Notes: generated by a model from the letters alone, not told the origin. 64,000 nt of DNA from Gemmiger formicilis (GCF_024462815.1 NZ_JANGCG010000003.1:1-64000); one strand, 5' to 3'. Shown: positions 40,680 to 49,102, counted from the stretch's first letter. A program made the numbers and translations.

Positions 40680-41541
40680 TGTTGAACTCAATCTCCTTTT
40701 CCAGCGTAGCGTGAGCGTTGCGCAGCTCGGTCATGGCCTGCGCGTATTCCTCGTCGTTGGGGGCCTTGCCGTGCCAATCGACCGCGTTCTCCATGTAGCT
40801 GACGCCCAGACCCTTGGTGGTGCGCAGCAGGAAGCAGGTGGGCTTGCCGCTGCCGTGGGACAGGTCGAACATCTTGAAAGCCTGCTCCAGATCGGAGAAG
40901 GAGTTGCCGTTGCAGACGATGGTGTTGAAGCCGAAGGCGTCCATCTTGCTGTCCAGCGGCTCGGAGTTCATAACATCGCGGGTGGCGCCGTCAATCTGCA
41001 GGCCGTTGACATCAATCATAATGCAGAGGTTGTCCAGCTTGTAGTGGTTGGCAAACATAAAGGCCTCCCAGCACTCGCCCTCCTCAATCTCGCCGTCACC
41101 CAGCAGGGTGTAGACGTTGATGTCGCTGCCCTGTTTCTTGGCGGCCAGCGCCATGCCGCAGGCGGCGGAAACGCCCTGACCCAGGCTGCCGGTGCTCATA
41201 TCGACGCCGGGCACGGTGTTCATATTGGGGTGGCCCTGCAGATAGCTGTTGGAGTGGCGCAAGGTGGGCAGATCGGCAACTGGGAAGAAGCCGCGCTCCG
41301 CAAGGGCGGCATACAGGCCGGGGGCGCAGTGGCCCTTGCTCAGCACAAAGCGGTCGCGGTTAGGATCCTGCGGCTGCTCGGGGTCAATGCGCATCTCACG
41401 GAAATACAGGTAGGTAAGGACGTCTGCCGCGGACAGGCTGCCGCCTGGATGGCCGCACCCGGCACCGTGGGTGGCTTCAATCACACCCATACGCACGCGG
41501 GTTGCAGTCAGTTTCAACTGCAGCGTTTCCAGTTTTGTCAT
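40672..41541 (-). CDS. tktA: Transketolase, N-terminal (ThDP-binding) subunit
   Basis: 289 residues: thiamine-diphosphate binding half. Seen: GAGCGHPGGSLSAADVL, SKGHCAPGLYAAL, MSTGSLGQGVSAACGMA, and GDGEIEEGECWEA then MIDVNGLQIDG (GDG...N metal motif). TGACCGGAGGAG precedes the ATG at 41541. Split transketolases are common in Firmicutes and archaea. First gene of the two-gene operon. Confidence 0.94.
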   Translation of the reverse strand: MTKLETLQLKLTATRVRMGVIEATHGAGCGHPGGSLSAADVLTYLYFREMRIDPEQPQDPNRDRFVLSKGHCAPGLYAALAERGFFPVADLPTLRHSNSYLQGHPNMNTVPGVDMSTGSLGQGVSAACGMALAAKKQGSDINVYTLLGDGEIEEGECWEAFMFANHYKLDNLCIMIDVNGLQIDGATRDVMNSEPLDSKMDAFGFNTIVCNGNSFSDLEQAFKMFDLSHGSGKPTCFLLRTTKGLGVSYMENAVDWHGKAPNDEEYAQAMTELRNAHATLEKEIEFNNG

Positions 41542-41620
41542 AGCTAAGCTCCTCCGGTCACTTATGGTAAAATCGTGCGGTACATACAATTATATACCGC
41601 TGCACAATATACTACCTTAT

Positions 41621-41648
41621 ATTATACACGATTCGAGAAATCCCGCAA
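41621..41648 (-). promoter_or_regulatory. Probable promoter of the transketolase operon
   Basis: Minus strand TTGCGG, 16-nt spacer, TATAAT; a palindrome GCGGTA/TACCGC at 41578-41600 sits between it and the start and may be an operator. Confidence 0.5.
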
Positions 41649-41793
41649 CATTTTTTTGCAAATTTCGTAAAAATTCCGCGCTGTGCGTCAAATGTGCAGC
41701 CTGCGGCGGTGCGCAAAGGGCCTTGTTATGCGCCCTTTGTGCGTTGTGCCAAAAAATGGGGCGAATCGTACATAAACTACAGCAAAAAGCACC

Positions 41794-41822
41794 TTGCATC
41801 CGGGACGTTTTTGTGGCATAAT
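41794..41822 (+). promoter_or_regulatory. Promoter of the 50-residue orphan gene
   Basis: TTGCAT, 17-nt spacer, CATAAT. Confidence 0.6.
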
Positions 41823-41904
41823 TTAAGTACAGCCGCGGTGCGGAAAGAACCATATATCCTGCAGCCGCCCGGCCCACACTACTATATCTGGGAGGGAAAC
41901 AAAA

Positions 41905-42057
41905 GTGCCCAACGGGATTTATATCCAGACTGAGTACCACGGCAAGCTCATCCGTAAAATCGTCTGCAATGGGGACGAGCGCTGGTTCATCGGCTCTAAC
42001 TGCGCCGTGACCTTTATGTCGATGACCGACTGCATGGCCGCCATCGACCGCCTGTAA
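41905..42057 (+). CDS. Small protein, 50 residues, own promoter and terminator
   Basis: GTG start with GGGAGG nine bases upstream; the translation begins MPNGIYIQTEYHGKLIRKIV and has Cys21, 33 and 43. It is not recognised. No membrane helix. It has a promoter at 41794 and a strong terminator, so it is an independent unit. The length is typical of small regulatory or metal-binding proteins. Confidence 0.7.
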   Translation: MPNGIYIQTEYHGKLIRKIVCNGDERWFIGSNCAVTFMSMTDCMAAIDRL

Positions 42058-42071
42058 TGAACGAGAAGCAT

Positions 42072-42116
42072 GGCCGCACACCGCCCCTTGCCGGGGATGG
42101 GTGCGGCCTTTTTTGA
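42072..42116 (+). terminator. Terminator after the orphan gene
   Basis: Stem GGCCGCAC...GTGCGGCC with inner GC pairing, followed by TTTTTT. Confidence 0.9.
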
Positions 42117-42141
42117 TTTTGACGGAAAGTGAAACGAGGGT

Positions 42142-43698
42142 ATGAAAAAAAGCAACTGGCGGCGGGTGCTGCGGCGGGTGCTGAATCTGGTGTTCAGCCG
42201 CCTGGTCATCACGGTGGTGCTTGTGCTGCTGCAGGCATTCTGGCTGTTTGCGGTGTTTAACTGGCTCAGCGAATATGCTCAATGGATCAGCAGGACAGGG
42301 CTGGCACTCAGCGTGATTATGTGTCTGGCGCTGATACGGCAGGACTCCACCGTGCCGGAGTTCAAAATCAGCTGGATGATTCTGTTTATGCTTATGCCGG
42401 TGCAGAGCGGGCTTTTGTACCTTTTGTGGGGCAACAAGCGGCCGGTCTTCGGGCTGCGCCGCAGGCTGGAGCGCGCCGGGCAGGCGATGGATCCGACCCG
42501 CCGCCCCGACCCGGCTGCCGAGGAACAGCTGGAAAAGGCGGACCCCCGCGCCGCCATGACGGCAAAATATCTGCATGACTACGCGCCCGCACCGGTCTGC
42601 AGCGGTACGGCGGTGAAGTATTACCCCGACGGCCAGAGTATGTTTGCCGATATGCTGCCCGCTCTGCGCAGCGCCGAGCACAGCATCTATGTCGAGAGCT
42701 TTATCATCGGCATGGGCGAGATGTGGGGGCAGATTCACGAGATTCTGCGCCAGAAGGCCGCGGCGGGGCTGGATGTGCGGGTAATTTACGATGATGCGGG
42801 CTGCCTGAGCCTTTTGCCGCATAACTACGCCGAAATCTTGCAGGCGGACGGCATCCGGGCGTTCAGCTTCAACCGCTGCGTGCCGGTGCTGAACCTTGTT
42901 ATGAACAACCGCGACCACCGGAAAATTATGGTGATAGACGGCAAAATCGGCTTTACCGGCGGCGTGAATCTGGCCGACGAGTACATAAACAAGCTCAAAC
43001 GCTTCGGCTACTGGAAGGACAGCGGCGTGCGGCTGGAGGGTCCTGGTGCAACCAGCCTTGCGGGCATTTTCCTGACCTTCTGGAAGGCAAAGTACCCTGA
43101 TGAGGAGATTGACCCGGCCCGCGACCTGCCCGAGGTGAAGCCGCAGGAAACAGACTGCCTGGTGCAGCCCTTTGCCGACAGTCCGGTGGACCGCGAGGCT
43201 GTGGCGAAGAACACCTATCTGGAGCTGATCAATCAGGCGCAGAAGCGGTTATATATCTGCACGCCGTACCTGATTCTGGACAATGACCTGCTTTCCTGCC
43301 TGCGGCTGGCGGCCAAGCGCGGCGTGGATGTGCGCATCTACACGCCCGGTGTGCCCGACAAGCCGACCATCTACCAGCTGACGCGGAGCTATTTTCCGCA
43401 TCTTTTGCGCGCAGGGGTGAAGATTTACAGCTACACGCCGGGATTCCTGCACGCCAAGACTTGGCTGATGGATGACCGCATTGCGGCGGTGGGCACGGTG
43501 AATCTGGACTACCGCAGCTTGTATCTGCATTTTGAGAACAGCGTGCTGATTTACGGCGGCGCGGTGCTGGACGATGTGCGCCGCGACCTTGCGGAGATTG
43601 AAAGGGAGAGCGCTGCGGTGACGTTGGCCGACTGCCGCACAGGATTCTTTGGCACAATGTACAGCGCCGTGTTGCGGCTGGTAGCGCCGCTGTGCTGA
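42142..43698 (+). CDS. cls: Cardiolipin synthase (phospholipase D family)
   Basis: 518 residues. Two or three N-terminal membrane helices (about 12-120) then two phospholipase D halves, with HKD motifs DHRKIMVIDG (about 259) and HAKTWLMDD (about 436). These join two phosphatidylglycerols to make cardiolipin at the membrane. Full motifs, ordinary length. It is the last host gene before the phage module; a terminator follows. Confidence 0.95.
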   Translation: MKKSNWRRVLRRVLNLVFSRLVITVVLVLLQAFWLFAVFNWLSEYAQWISRTGLALSVIMCLALIRQDSTVPEFKISWMILFMLMPVQSGLLYLLWGNKRPVFGLRRRLERAGQAMDPTRRPDPAAEEQLEKADPRAAMTAKYLHDYAPAPVCSGTAVKYYPDGQSMFADMLPALRSAEHSIYVESFIIGMGEMWGQIHEILRQKAAAGLDVRVIYDDAGCLSLLPHNYAEILQADGIRAFSFNRCVPVLNLVMNNRDHRKIMVIDGKIGFTGGVNLADEYINKLKRFGYWKDSGVRLEGPGATSLAGIFLTFWKAKYPDEEIDPARDLPEVKPQETDCLVQPFADSPVDREAVAKNTYLELINQAQKRLYICTPYLILDNDLLSCLRLAAKRGVDVRIYTPGVPDKPTIYQLTRSYFPHLLRAGVKIYSYTPGFLHAKTWLMDDRIAAVGTVNLDYRSLYLHFENSVLIYGGAVLDDVRRDLAEIERESAAVTLADCRTGFFGTMYSAVLRLVAPLC

Positions 43699-43717
43699 GG
43701 AGAGATTGCTGTTTTGG

Positions 43718-43749
43718 GACTGCCCGGGGAACCGGGCGGTCTTTTTTTT
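43718..43749 (+). terminator. Terminator of cls
   Basis: Stem GACTGCCCGG/CCGGGCGGTC followed by TTTTTTTT. Confidence 0.9.
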
Positions 43750-43775
43750 GTTGTGGGGGACTGTATCGGGTTGGT

Positions 43776-43992
43776 TTGTAGGGAGAGATCTTGACCCCTC
43801 CGTGTGCGACTGTCCGTCAATGGGCAACCGCTGCTGTAGGGGCCGGGCGCGCCCGGCCCGGGGGCTACCGGCAAACGGCATTTACCGGGCAACCACCTCG
43901 GGGCATCGGGGACGCCGCCCTCTACAAATATACCGGAGACGGCAGCTGGCCGCGGGCTTTCGGCGGGGTGAGGTCACCCCGCCCTACATAGG
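43776..43992. repeat. Cluster of four GTAGGGGC-type repeats
   Basis: The gap between cls and the phage module. Units at about 43778-43803 (GTAGGGAGAG...CCCCTCC), 43834-43864 (GTAGGGGCCGGGC...GCCCGGCCC), 43903-43925 (GGGGACGCCGCCCTCTAC) and 43964-43988 (GGCGGGGTGA/TCACCCCGCC). The linker after the second resembles those at 3.38 and 27.97 kb. Confidence 0.75.
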
Positions 43993-44041
43993 CATTTTTA
44001 CAGTCCGTTTTTTGGTACAATCACCGCCAAAGCACAAAACG

Positions 44042-44072
44042 ACTATTGACAACCGATAGTTGTTGCTATACT
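44042..44072 (+). promoter_or_regulatory. Promoter and operator-like palindrome of the phage module
   Basis: TTGACA (44046-44051), a short 15-nt spacer and TATACT (44067-44072). An inverted repeat ACTAT/ATAGT (44042-44060) covers the -35, with CAAC/GTTG inside it. Suited to repressor control. The short spacer suggests low basal activity. Confidence 0.6.
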
Positions 44073-44124
44073 ATGGAGATAACCAACAAGGCCTGACAGG
44101 GGAAGCAACACAAGGAGGATGGCA

Positions 44125-44541
44125 ATGACATATCAGGAAAAGCTGCAGTGGCTGGGGCGGTACCAGGAGGCACTCAGCTATCAGCATATGCTGGAGGACG
44201 AGATTCAGGCGCTGCGCAGTGACGCCGTGCGCGTGACCACCTGTATGACCGGGATGCCCGGGCGCGGCGCGCCGAACGTGGACAGGCTGCCGCAGGCGGT
44301 GGAGCGCATCGAAAAGGCACAGAAAAGATTGGCGCAGCAGCTGGACGCCTGCATGGAAATGCGGATGAGGGTTACGGACAGCATTATGGCGCTGGGGGAT
44401 GCCGCCCAGCAGGAGGTGCTGCGCCGCCGCTACGTGATGGGGCAGAGTTACCACGAAATTGCCCAGAGCATGGGCGTGGTGCAACGCCGGGTCTACCAGC
44501 TGCATAAGGCCGGCGTGGAGCGATTGGAGCCGGAAATCTGA
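44125..44541 (+). CDS. Phage DUF1492/ArpU-like sigma-like regulator
   Basis: 138 residues. The N-terminus is coiled helix (QEKLQWLGRYQEALSYQHML). The C-terminus (from about 100) has a sigma-70 region-4-like HTH: LRRRYVMGQSYHEIAQSMGV then VQRRVYQLHKAGVERLE. These proteins switch late genes on in Firmicute phages. The start is ATG 44125, since the upstream ATG abuts AAGGAGG. First gene of the phage module. Confidence 0.85.
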   Translation: MTYQEKLQWLGRYQEALSYQHMLEDEIQALRSDAVRVTTCMTGMPGRGAPNVDRLPQAVERIEKAQKRLAQQLDACMEMRMRVTDSIMALGDAAQQEVLRRRYVMGQSYHEIAQSMGVVQRRVYQLHKAGVERLEPEI

Positions 44542-44621
44542 AAAGATTTCAGTAAATTTCGCAAAGATTTCGCAAAATTTCATTGTATTTCACAACTAAA
44601 CGTGGTAACATACTAGCATAG

Positions 44622-44660
44622 AAACTCGTGAGAGGCCAAAAGCCTTCCGCGAGTTTTTTT
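44622..44660 (+). terminator. Hairpin before the terminase genes
   Basis: Stem AACTCG.../...CGAGTT with inner AGAGGC/GCCTTC, followed by TTTTTTT; 17 nt before the small terminase gene. It may attenuate late transcription until an antiterminator acts. Upstream (44542-44600) are imperfect GATTTCGCAAA repeats. Confidence 0.75.
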
Positions 44661-44676
44661 ATACCCAAAAGGAGGG

Positions 44677-44868
44677 ATGCCGTTGTGCGAAATCAGTGAG
44701 GAGCACGTATTGGACGAGCTGGCCGAGATTGCCTTTGCTGTGCCCGGTGAGGAGGGCGGCCTGCCTGTGAAGGTGGCCGACAAGCTCCGCGCCCTGGAAA
44801 TGCTCTACAAGCATCTGGGGCTTGGCGAGGGTGCGAAGGCGGAGGGGGTGATTATCGTGGACGAATGA
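44677..44868 (+). CDS. terS: Truncated phage terminase small subunit
   Basis: 63 residues. KVADKLRALEMLYKHLGL matches the C-terminal region of PBSX/Clostridium-type small terminases (normally 140-180 residues); the N-terminal DNA-binding HTH is missing. A TTG at 44683 is an alternative start six bases after the AGGAGGG site. The loss of the DNA-recognition part suggests packaging by another rule (for example headful without pac). Sixteen bases before terL. Confidence 0.65.
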   Translation: MPLCEISEEHVLDELAEIAFAVPGEEGGLPVKVADKLRALEMLYKHLGLGEGAKAEGVIIVDE

Positions 44869-44884
44869 GAGAGGGAGGTGCAGT

Positions 44885-46129
44885 ATGAAGGTCAGGCTGA
44901 AAGAAAAGATACCCGCCGTGTTCTGGCCGGTACACACGGCGATACGCGGCGGCACAGTGACCGAGGTTGTGGCCAAGGGCGGGCGCGGGTCCGGCAAGTC
45001 GAGCTATCTGTCGATGGAGCTGGTCTGGCAGCTGCTGCGCCACCCGGACTGCCATGCCGTGGTGCTGCGCAAGGTGGGCGGCACGCTGCGCAACAGCGTC
45101 TACAACCAGATTGTATGGGCCATCGGGGAGCTGGGCTGTGCGGGGTATTTCCGTTGCACGGTCTGCCCGATGGAGTGCACCTATCTGCCCACCGGGCAGA
45201 AGATTCTGTTTTTCGGGCTGGATGACCCGGGCAAGCTCAAAAGTCTGAAGCTGCCGTTTGGCACTGTGGGGCTTTGTTGGTTTGAGGAGCTTGACCAGTT
45301 TGACGGCCCGGAGGAGGTGCGCAACGTTGAGCAGACTGTGCTGCGCGGCGGCAGCTGGACGCTGACGCTGAAGAGCTTCAACCCGCCTGCGATGGCCCGC
45401 AACTGGGCCAACCGTTATGCGCGGGAGCAGCGCCCCGGCAAGCTGGTGCACCACTCCACCTACCGGGATCTGCCGCGGGAGCTGCTGGGTGAGCGCTTCT
45501 GGGCAGATGCTGAACATCTGGAAAAAACGAATCCGGTGGCCTTCCGCCATGAGTACGGCGGCGAGGTGGTGGGCAGCGGCGCGGCAGTGTTTGAGAACTT
45601 GCAGCTGCGTCCGCTGACCGATGAGGAGCTGGAACGCTATGACCGCGTTTACCACGGTGTGGACTGGGGCTGGTACCCCGACCCGTGGGCCTACAACGCG
45701 GTCTGCTACGATGCAGCCCGGCGGGTGCTGGTCATCTGGGACGAGCTGACGCGCCAGCGCACGCCCAACCGCGAAACCGCACAGCTACTGGTGGCGCGCG
45801 GGCTGGCCGACCCCGACAGCGGGCCGCTGACCGCCGATGCCGCCGAGCCGAAATCCTGCGCCGACTACCGCGCTGCGGGCCTGCCCTGCCGTGCCGCCCA
45901 GAAGGGCCCCGGCAGTGTGCGGCAGAGTATGAAGTGGCTGCAAGGGCTGACGGCGATTGTGATTGACCCGGCGCGCTGCCCGGCCACGGCGGCAGAATTT
46001 GCCGAGTACGAGTATGAACGCGACCCCCGCACCGGCGAGGTGCTGCCCGGCTACCCCGATGTGAACAACCACCACATTGACGCGGTGCGCTACGCAGTGG
46101 AGGGTGTGTGGAGGCGCAGAGGAACGTAA
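44885..46129 (+). CDS. terL: Phage terminase large subunit
   Basis: 414 residues, PBSX family. Walker A VAKGGRGSGKSS (29-40), Walker B with CWFEEL (about 136), nuclease acidic residues in VDWGWYPDP, LTADAAEPKS and HIDAVRYA. It packages DNA into the capsid and cuts it. All catalytic features present. GGGAGGTG lies before the ATG. In the phage operon between TerS and portal. Confidence 0.93.
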   Translation: MKVRLKEKIPAVFWPVHTAIRGGTVTEVVAKGGRGSGKSSYLSMELVWQLLRHPDCHAVVLRKVGGTLRNSVYNQIVWAIGELGCAGYFRCTVCPMECTYLPTGQKILFFGLDDPGKLKSLKLPFGTVGLCWFEELDQFDGPEEVRNVEQTVLRGGSWTLTLKSFNPPAMARNWANRYAREQRPGKLVHHSTYRDLPRELLGERFWADAEHLEKTNPVAFRHEYGGEVVGSGAAVFENLQLRPLTDEELERYDRVYHGVDWGWYPDPWAYNAVCYDAARRVLVIWDELTRQRTPNRETAQLLVARGLADPDSGPLTADAAEPKSCADYRAAGLPCRAAQKGPGSVRQSMKWLQGLTAIVIDPARCPATAAEFAEYEYERDPRTGEVLPGYPDVNNHHIDAVRYAVEGVWRRRGT

Positions 46130-46140
46130 GGAGAGGAAAA

Positions 46141-47514
46141 GTGCAAGGATATCTGGAGCAGGCGTTCGGAAAAAGCGATGTAACGTCTGTAAAAATGCGG
46201 GTGGCCCTGCGGGAATGGCTGGATTTGTACTACGGGGCCCCGCGCCCCGGCGAGGATGCCGCCCCGCGGCTGGCGGCGCTGATTGTGGGCAAGCTCTGCC
46301 GCACGGTCTTTGCCGAGTATGAGACCCGCCTGCCGCCCGATGCCGCCGGGGCGGCCCGCCGCAGTATGGCGGCGCTGAACGGCGCGGCGAAAACCGCCAT
46401 GCAGTATGCGCTGGTGGGCGGCGAGTGCCTGCTGAAGCCGGTGCCGCGAGACGGCGCGTTTGACTTTGCGGCCATCCGGCGCGACTGCTATCTGCCGCTG
46501 GCCCGGGACGCCCATGGGCAGCTGCTGGCGGTGGGCACGATGGAGCGCCACAGCGCGGACGGGCGGCAGTATGCGCTGCTGGAGCGCCGCACGGCCGGGG
46601 CCGATGGCCTGACCATTGAGACCCGGCTGTTTGAGCTGAACGGTCAGGCGCTGGGGCGCTGCGTGCCGCTTGACACCCTGCCGGAATGTGCGGCGCTGGT
46701 GCCGCAGCTCTTTCTGCCCGGCGTGCCGGGGGTGGGGCTGGCCGTGCTGCGTATGCCGATGATGAACTGTGTGGACGGCAGCACCGACGCGGTGAGCGTG
46801 TACGCACCGGCGGTGGGGCTGCTGCACGCGCTGGCCCGGTGCGAGGAGCAGCTGAACACCGAGTTTGCCAACGGTGCGTCCCGCGTGTTTGCGTCGGAGG
46901 ATTTGCTGCGGCCCGATGCCCAGGGGCGGCGCGCCCTGCGCGATGATTTGTTCATCGGCCTGCCGGATGACCCCGCCAACGTGGGGGTGACGGTCTACAG
47001 CCCGCCCCTGCGCGAGCAGAGCTATCTGGCCCGCAAGCAGGATTTGCTGCGCGGGTGTGAGAGCCTGCTGGGTCTGCGCCGCGGGATTCTGAGCGAGGCG
47101 GACGCGGTGAATGACCCGCGCACCGCCACCGAGATTGCCGCCACGGCGGTGGACTACGATCTGACCATCCGCGATTTGCAGGCCGCGTGGACAGAGGCCG
47201 CCCGCAGTGCCATGGCGCTGTGCGGCACGCTGGGTGTGCTGTACGGTCTGGATCTGCAGGGCGCGGAGCCGGCCATCGACTGGGGCGACGGCGTTCTGTA
47301 TGACCGTGCCCGCATCTGGGCCGAGCAGCGGGAGATGGTGGAGGCCGGGCTCTTGCGCCCCGAGCTGGCGCTGGCCTGGTATTTTGATTTGCCGCATGAG
47401 ACCGAGGCGGATTTGCAGGCCGTGCGGGAACGGTTTATACCGAGAAAGGCAACGGATGGGCAGTGCCCTGGAAGAATCCCTCCGGCCTCGCAGAGCTCGG
47501 TCACCGCCCTTTGA
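46141..47514 (+). CDS. Phage portal protein
   Basis: 457 residues, SPP1 gp6-like portal (12-subunit ring, DNA gate of the head). The core LCRTVFAEYETRLPPDAAG and the helical FGFxxxTATEI-like region DPRTATEIAATAVDYDL are typical. The start GTG 46141 follows AAGGAGAGG. The last 15-20 residues come from a repeat sequence (CCCTCCGG...TGACAAGGGAGG) and not from the family, so the native C-terminus was replaced. Confidence 0.9.
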   Translation: MQGYLEQAFGKSDVTSVKMRVALREWLDLYYGAPRPGEDAAPRLAALIVGKLCRTVFAEYETRLPPDAAGAARRSMAALNGAAKTAMQYALVGGECLLKPVPRDGAFDFAAIRRDCYLPLARDAHGQLLAVGTMERHSADGRQYALLERRTAGADGLTIETRLFELNGQALGRCVPLDTLPECAALVPQLFLPGVPGVGLAVLRMPMMNCVDGSTDAVSVYAPAVGLLHALARCEEQLNTEFANGASRVFASEDLLRPDAQGRRALRDDLFIGLPDDPANVGVTVYSPPLREQSYLARKQDLLRGCESLLGLRRGILSEADAVNDPRTATEIAATAVDYDLTIRDLQAAWTEAARSAMALCGTLGVLYGLDLQGAEPAIDWGDGVLYDRARIWAEQREMVEAGLLRPELALAWYFDLPHETEADLQAVRERFIPRKATDGQCPGRIPPASQSSVTAL

Positions 47515-47556
47515 CAAGGGAGGCTTGCGGGCGGAGCAGAGCCCCGCCCTACAGGT
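47474..47556 (+). repeat. Composite repeat overlapping the portal 3' end
   Basis: An arm AATCCCTCCGG (47474) pairs with ACAAGGGAGGCT (47515), and a GTAGGGGC-type unit GCGGGCGGAGCAGAGCCCCGCCCTAC follows at 47527-47552. The portal stop codon lies inside it. Confidence 0.7.
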
Positions 47557-47599
47557 CGACCGGAAATATACAGAAAACAGCAGTAAGGAGGTGACATAA

Positions 47600-47764
47600 A
47601 TGGAGGAGCAGAGCAAGGAAAAGCAGACCCCGGCACCGTATGCCGCGGGGACCGGCAGCGTGCCGGTGGCACCGGACCGCGAGGCGTTTGCGCGGATGGG
47701 CTACCGGGAGCGTCTGGCGCTGAAGCGCGAGAACCCGGAGCTGTACGCGGAGATGCGGAAGTAA
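47600..47764 (+). CDS. Small phage protein between portal and capsid
   Basis: 54 residues, MEEQSKEKQTPAPYAAGTGS at the start and a helical basic C-terminus (REAFARMGYRERLALKRENP). AAGGAGGTGAC precedes the ATG. Its position is where scaffold or protease genes usually sit; it could be a reduced scaffold. No catalytic motif. Confidence 0.75.
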   Translation: MEEQSKEKQTPAPYAAGTGSVPVAPDREAFARMGYRERLALKRENPELYAEMRK

Positions 47765-47771
47765 GCGGAGA

Positions 47772-47800
47772 GAAGCGGGCGGGCAATGCCCGCCCCTGCA
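47772..47800. repeat. GTAGGGGC-type repeat inside the phage operon
   Basis: AGCGGGCGGGC-aat-GCCCGCCCCTGCA, between the small protein and the capsid gene. Confidence 0.7.
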
Positions 47801-47866
47801 CAGTGGGGAATGAACGCCCCAAAAATGCAGTACAAAACAAAAAACAACGAACAAAGGAGAAAAACT

Positions 47867-48721
47867 ATGTCTGATTTTATTACGAAGCTGTCCGATATGA
47901 TTGACCCCGAGGTTATGGGTGATATGGTTTCTGCCCGCATCCCGAAGAAGCTGCGCGTGGCGCCGTTTGCCAAGATCGACGATACGCTGGCGGGCGTGCC
48001 CGGCGATACCATCACCGTGCCCGCCTACACCTACATCGGCGATGCCGCAGACGTGGCCGAGGGCGGCGAGGTGGCCATCGAGAAGATGACGACCTCCACC
48101 CGCAAGGCTACCATCAAGAAGGCGATGAAGGGCATCGGCCTGACCGATGAGGCTGTTCTCTCCGGCTATGGCAACCCGGTGGGCGAGGCCAACACCCAGC
48201 TGGCGCTGGCCATTGCCGCCAAGATTGACAGCGACTGCATGGACGCACTGCAGACGGCCAGCCTTGTCTATGACGGCAGCGCTGCCGCCATCAGCTACAA
48301 CGCGATTGTGGACGCGGTCGACCTGTTTGAGGAGGAGATGGGCTGCTCGGACAAGGTGCTGTTCATCCACCCGAAGCAGGTCACCCAGCTGCGCAAGAAC
48401 CCGGACTTCCTCAGCGCCGACAAGTACACGCCGGGGGTAAGCCTGACCGGTGAAATCGGTATGATTGCGGGCTGCCGTCTGGTGCCCAGCAAGAAGGTGC
48501 CGCTTTCCGGCGGCGTCTACGCCTGCCCCATCGTCAAGCTGGAGGCTGACCCCGAGGTGGACGATGAAATCCCGGCGCTGACCATCTACCGCAAGCGTGA
48601 GGTCAACATTGAGACCGAGCGCAAGCCCAAGACCCGCACCACCGAAATCACGGCAGACGAATTTTACGTGGCCGTGCTCTCCAACGAGGCCAAGGTGGTA
48701 CTGGCAAAGTTCAAGGCGTAA
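47867..48721 (+). CDS. Phage major capsid protein (N4-gp56-like)
   Basis: 284 residues. HK97-fold N4-gp56 family: AGDTITVPAYTYIGDAADVAEGGEV-type start, MKTSTRKATIKKAMKGIGLTDEA helix region, and the conserved VLFIHPKQVTQLRKNP with KSGRKVPLSGG loop; C-terminal ...EVKVVLAKFKA. No protease gene is adjacent, so maturation cleavage may be absent. AAAGGAGA precedes the ATG. Confidence 0.88.
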   Translation: MSDFITKLSDMIDPEVMGDMVSARIPKKLRVAPFAKIDDTLAGVPGDTITVPAYTYIGDAADVAEGGEVAIEKMTTSTRKATIKKAMKGIGLTDEAVLSGYGNPVGEANTQLALAIAAKIDSDCMDALQTASLVYDGSAAAISYNAIVDAVDLFEEEMGCSDKVLFIHPKQVTQLRKNPDFLSADKYTPGVSLTGEIGMIAGCRLVPSKKVPLSGGVYACPIVKLEADPEVDDEIPALTIYRKREVNIETERKPKTRTTEITADEFYVAVLSNEAKVVLAKFKA

Positions 48722-48733
48722 GGGGGCGGGCAC

Positions 48734-49102
48734 GTGCCGGATTATACCTTTTATCTGAACGAATATCTGGGCGAGGACATCCCCGAGAAGGATTTCCCGC
48801 GGTTCATCAAGCGCGCCGGGGACGAGCTGCGCCGTATGCGGGAGGTCTACGCCGTGGCCCCGCGCAAGGGGCTGGACCCCGACACCGCCGCGGCAATGGC
48901 CCTGTGCGCGATTGCCGATGCCATGTACGAGTTTGCGCAGGAGGACGAGGCCCGCGGCCTTGTCAAGGTGAGCGTGGGCAGCGTGAGCGAGACCTACACC
49001 GCCCCGCCCGAGCTCTGCGCCCGCACGCTGGATGACCGGGCTGCGCATTTCCGCCGCGAGGCCGGGTACTATCTGCAGATTGGGCGGTGGCTGCCGCAAT
49101 GA
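48734..49102 (+). CDS. Phage head-tail connector-like protein
   Basis: 122 residues, helical, acidic. MPDYTFYLNEYLGEDIPEKD start; no diagnostic motif. Its place just after the capsid gene and overlap with the next by four bases suits gp6/head completion proteins. GTG start after AAGGGGG. Confidence 0.7.
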   Translation: MPDYTFYLNEYLGEDIPEKDFPRFIKRAGDELRRMREVYAVAPRKGLDPDTAAAMALCAIADAMYEFAQEDEARGLVKVSVGSVSETYTAPPELCARTLDDRAAHFRREAGYYLQIGRWLPQ

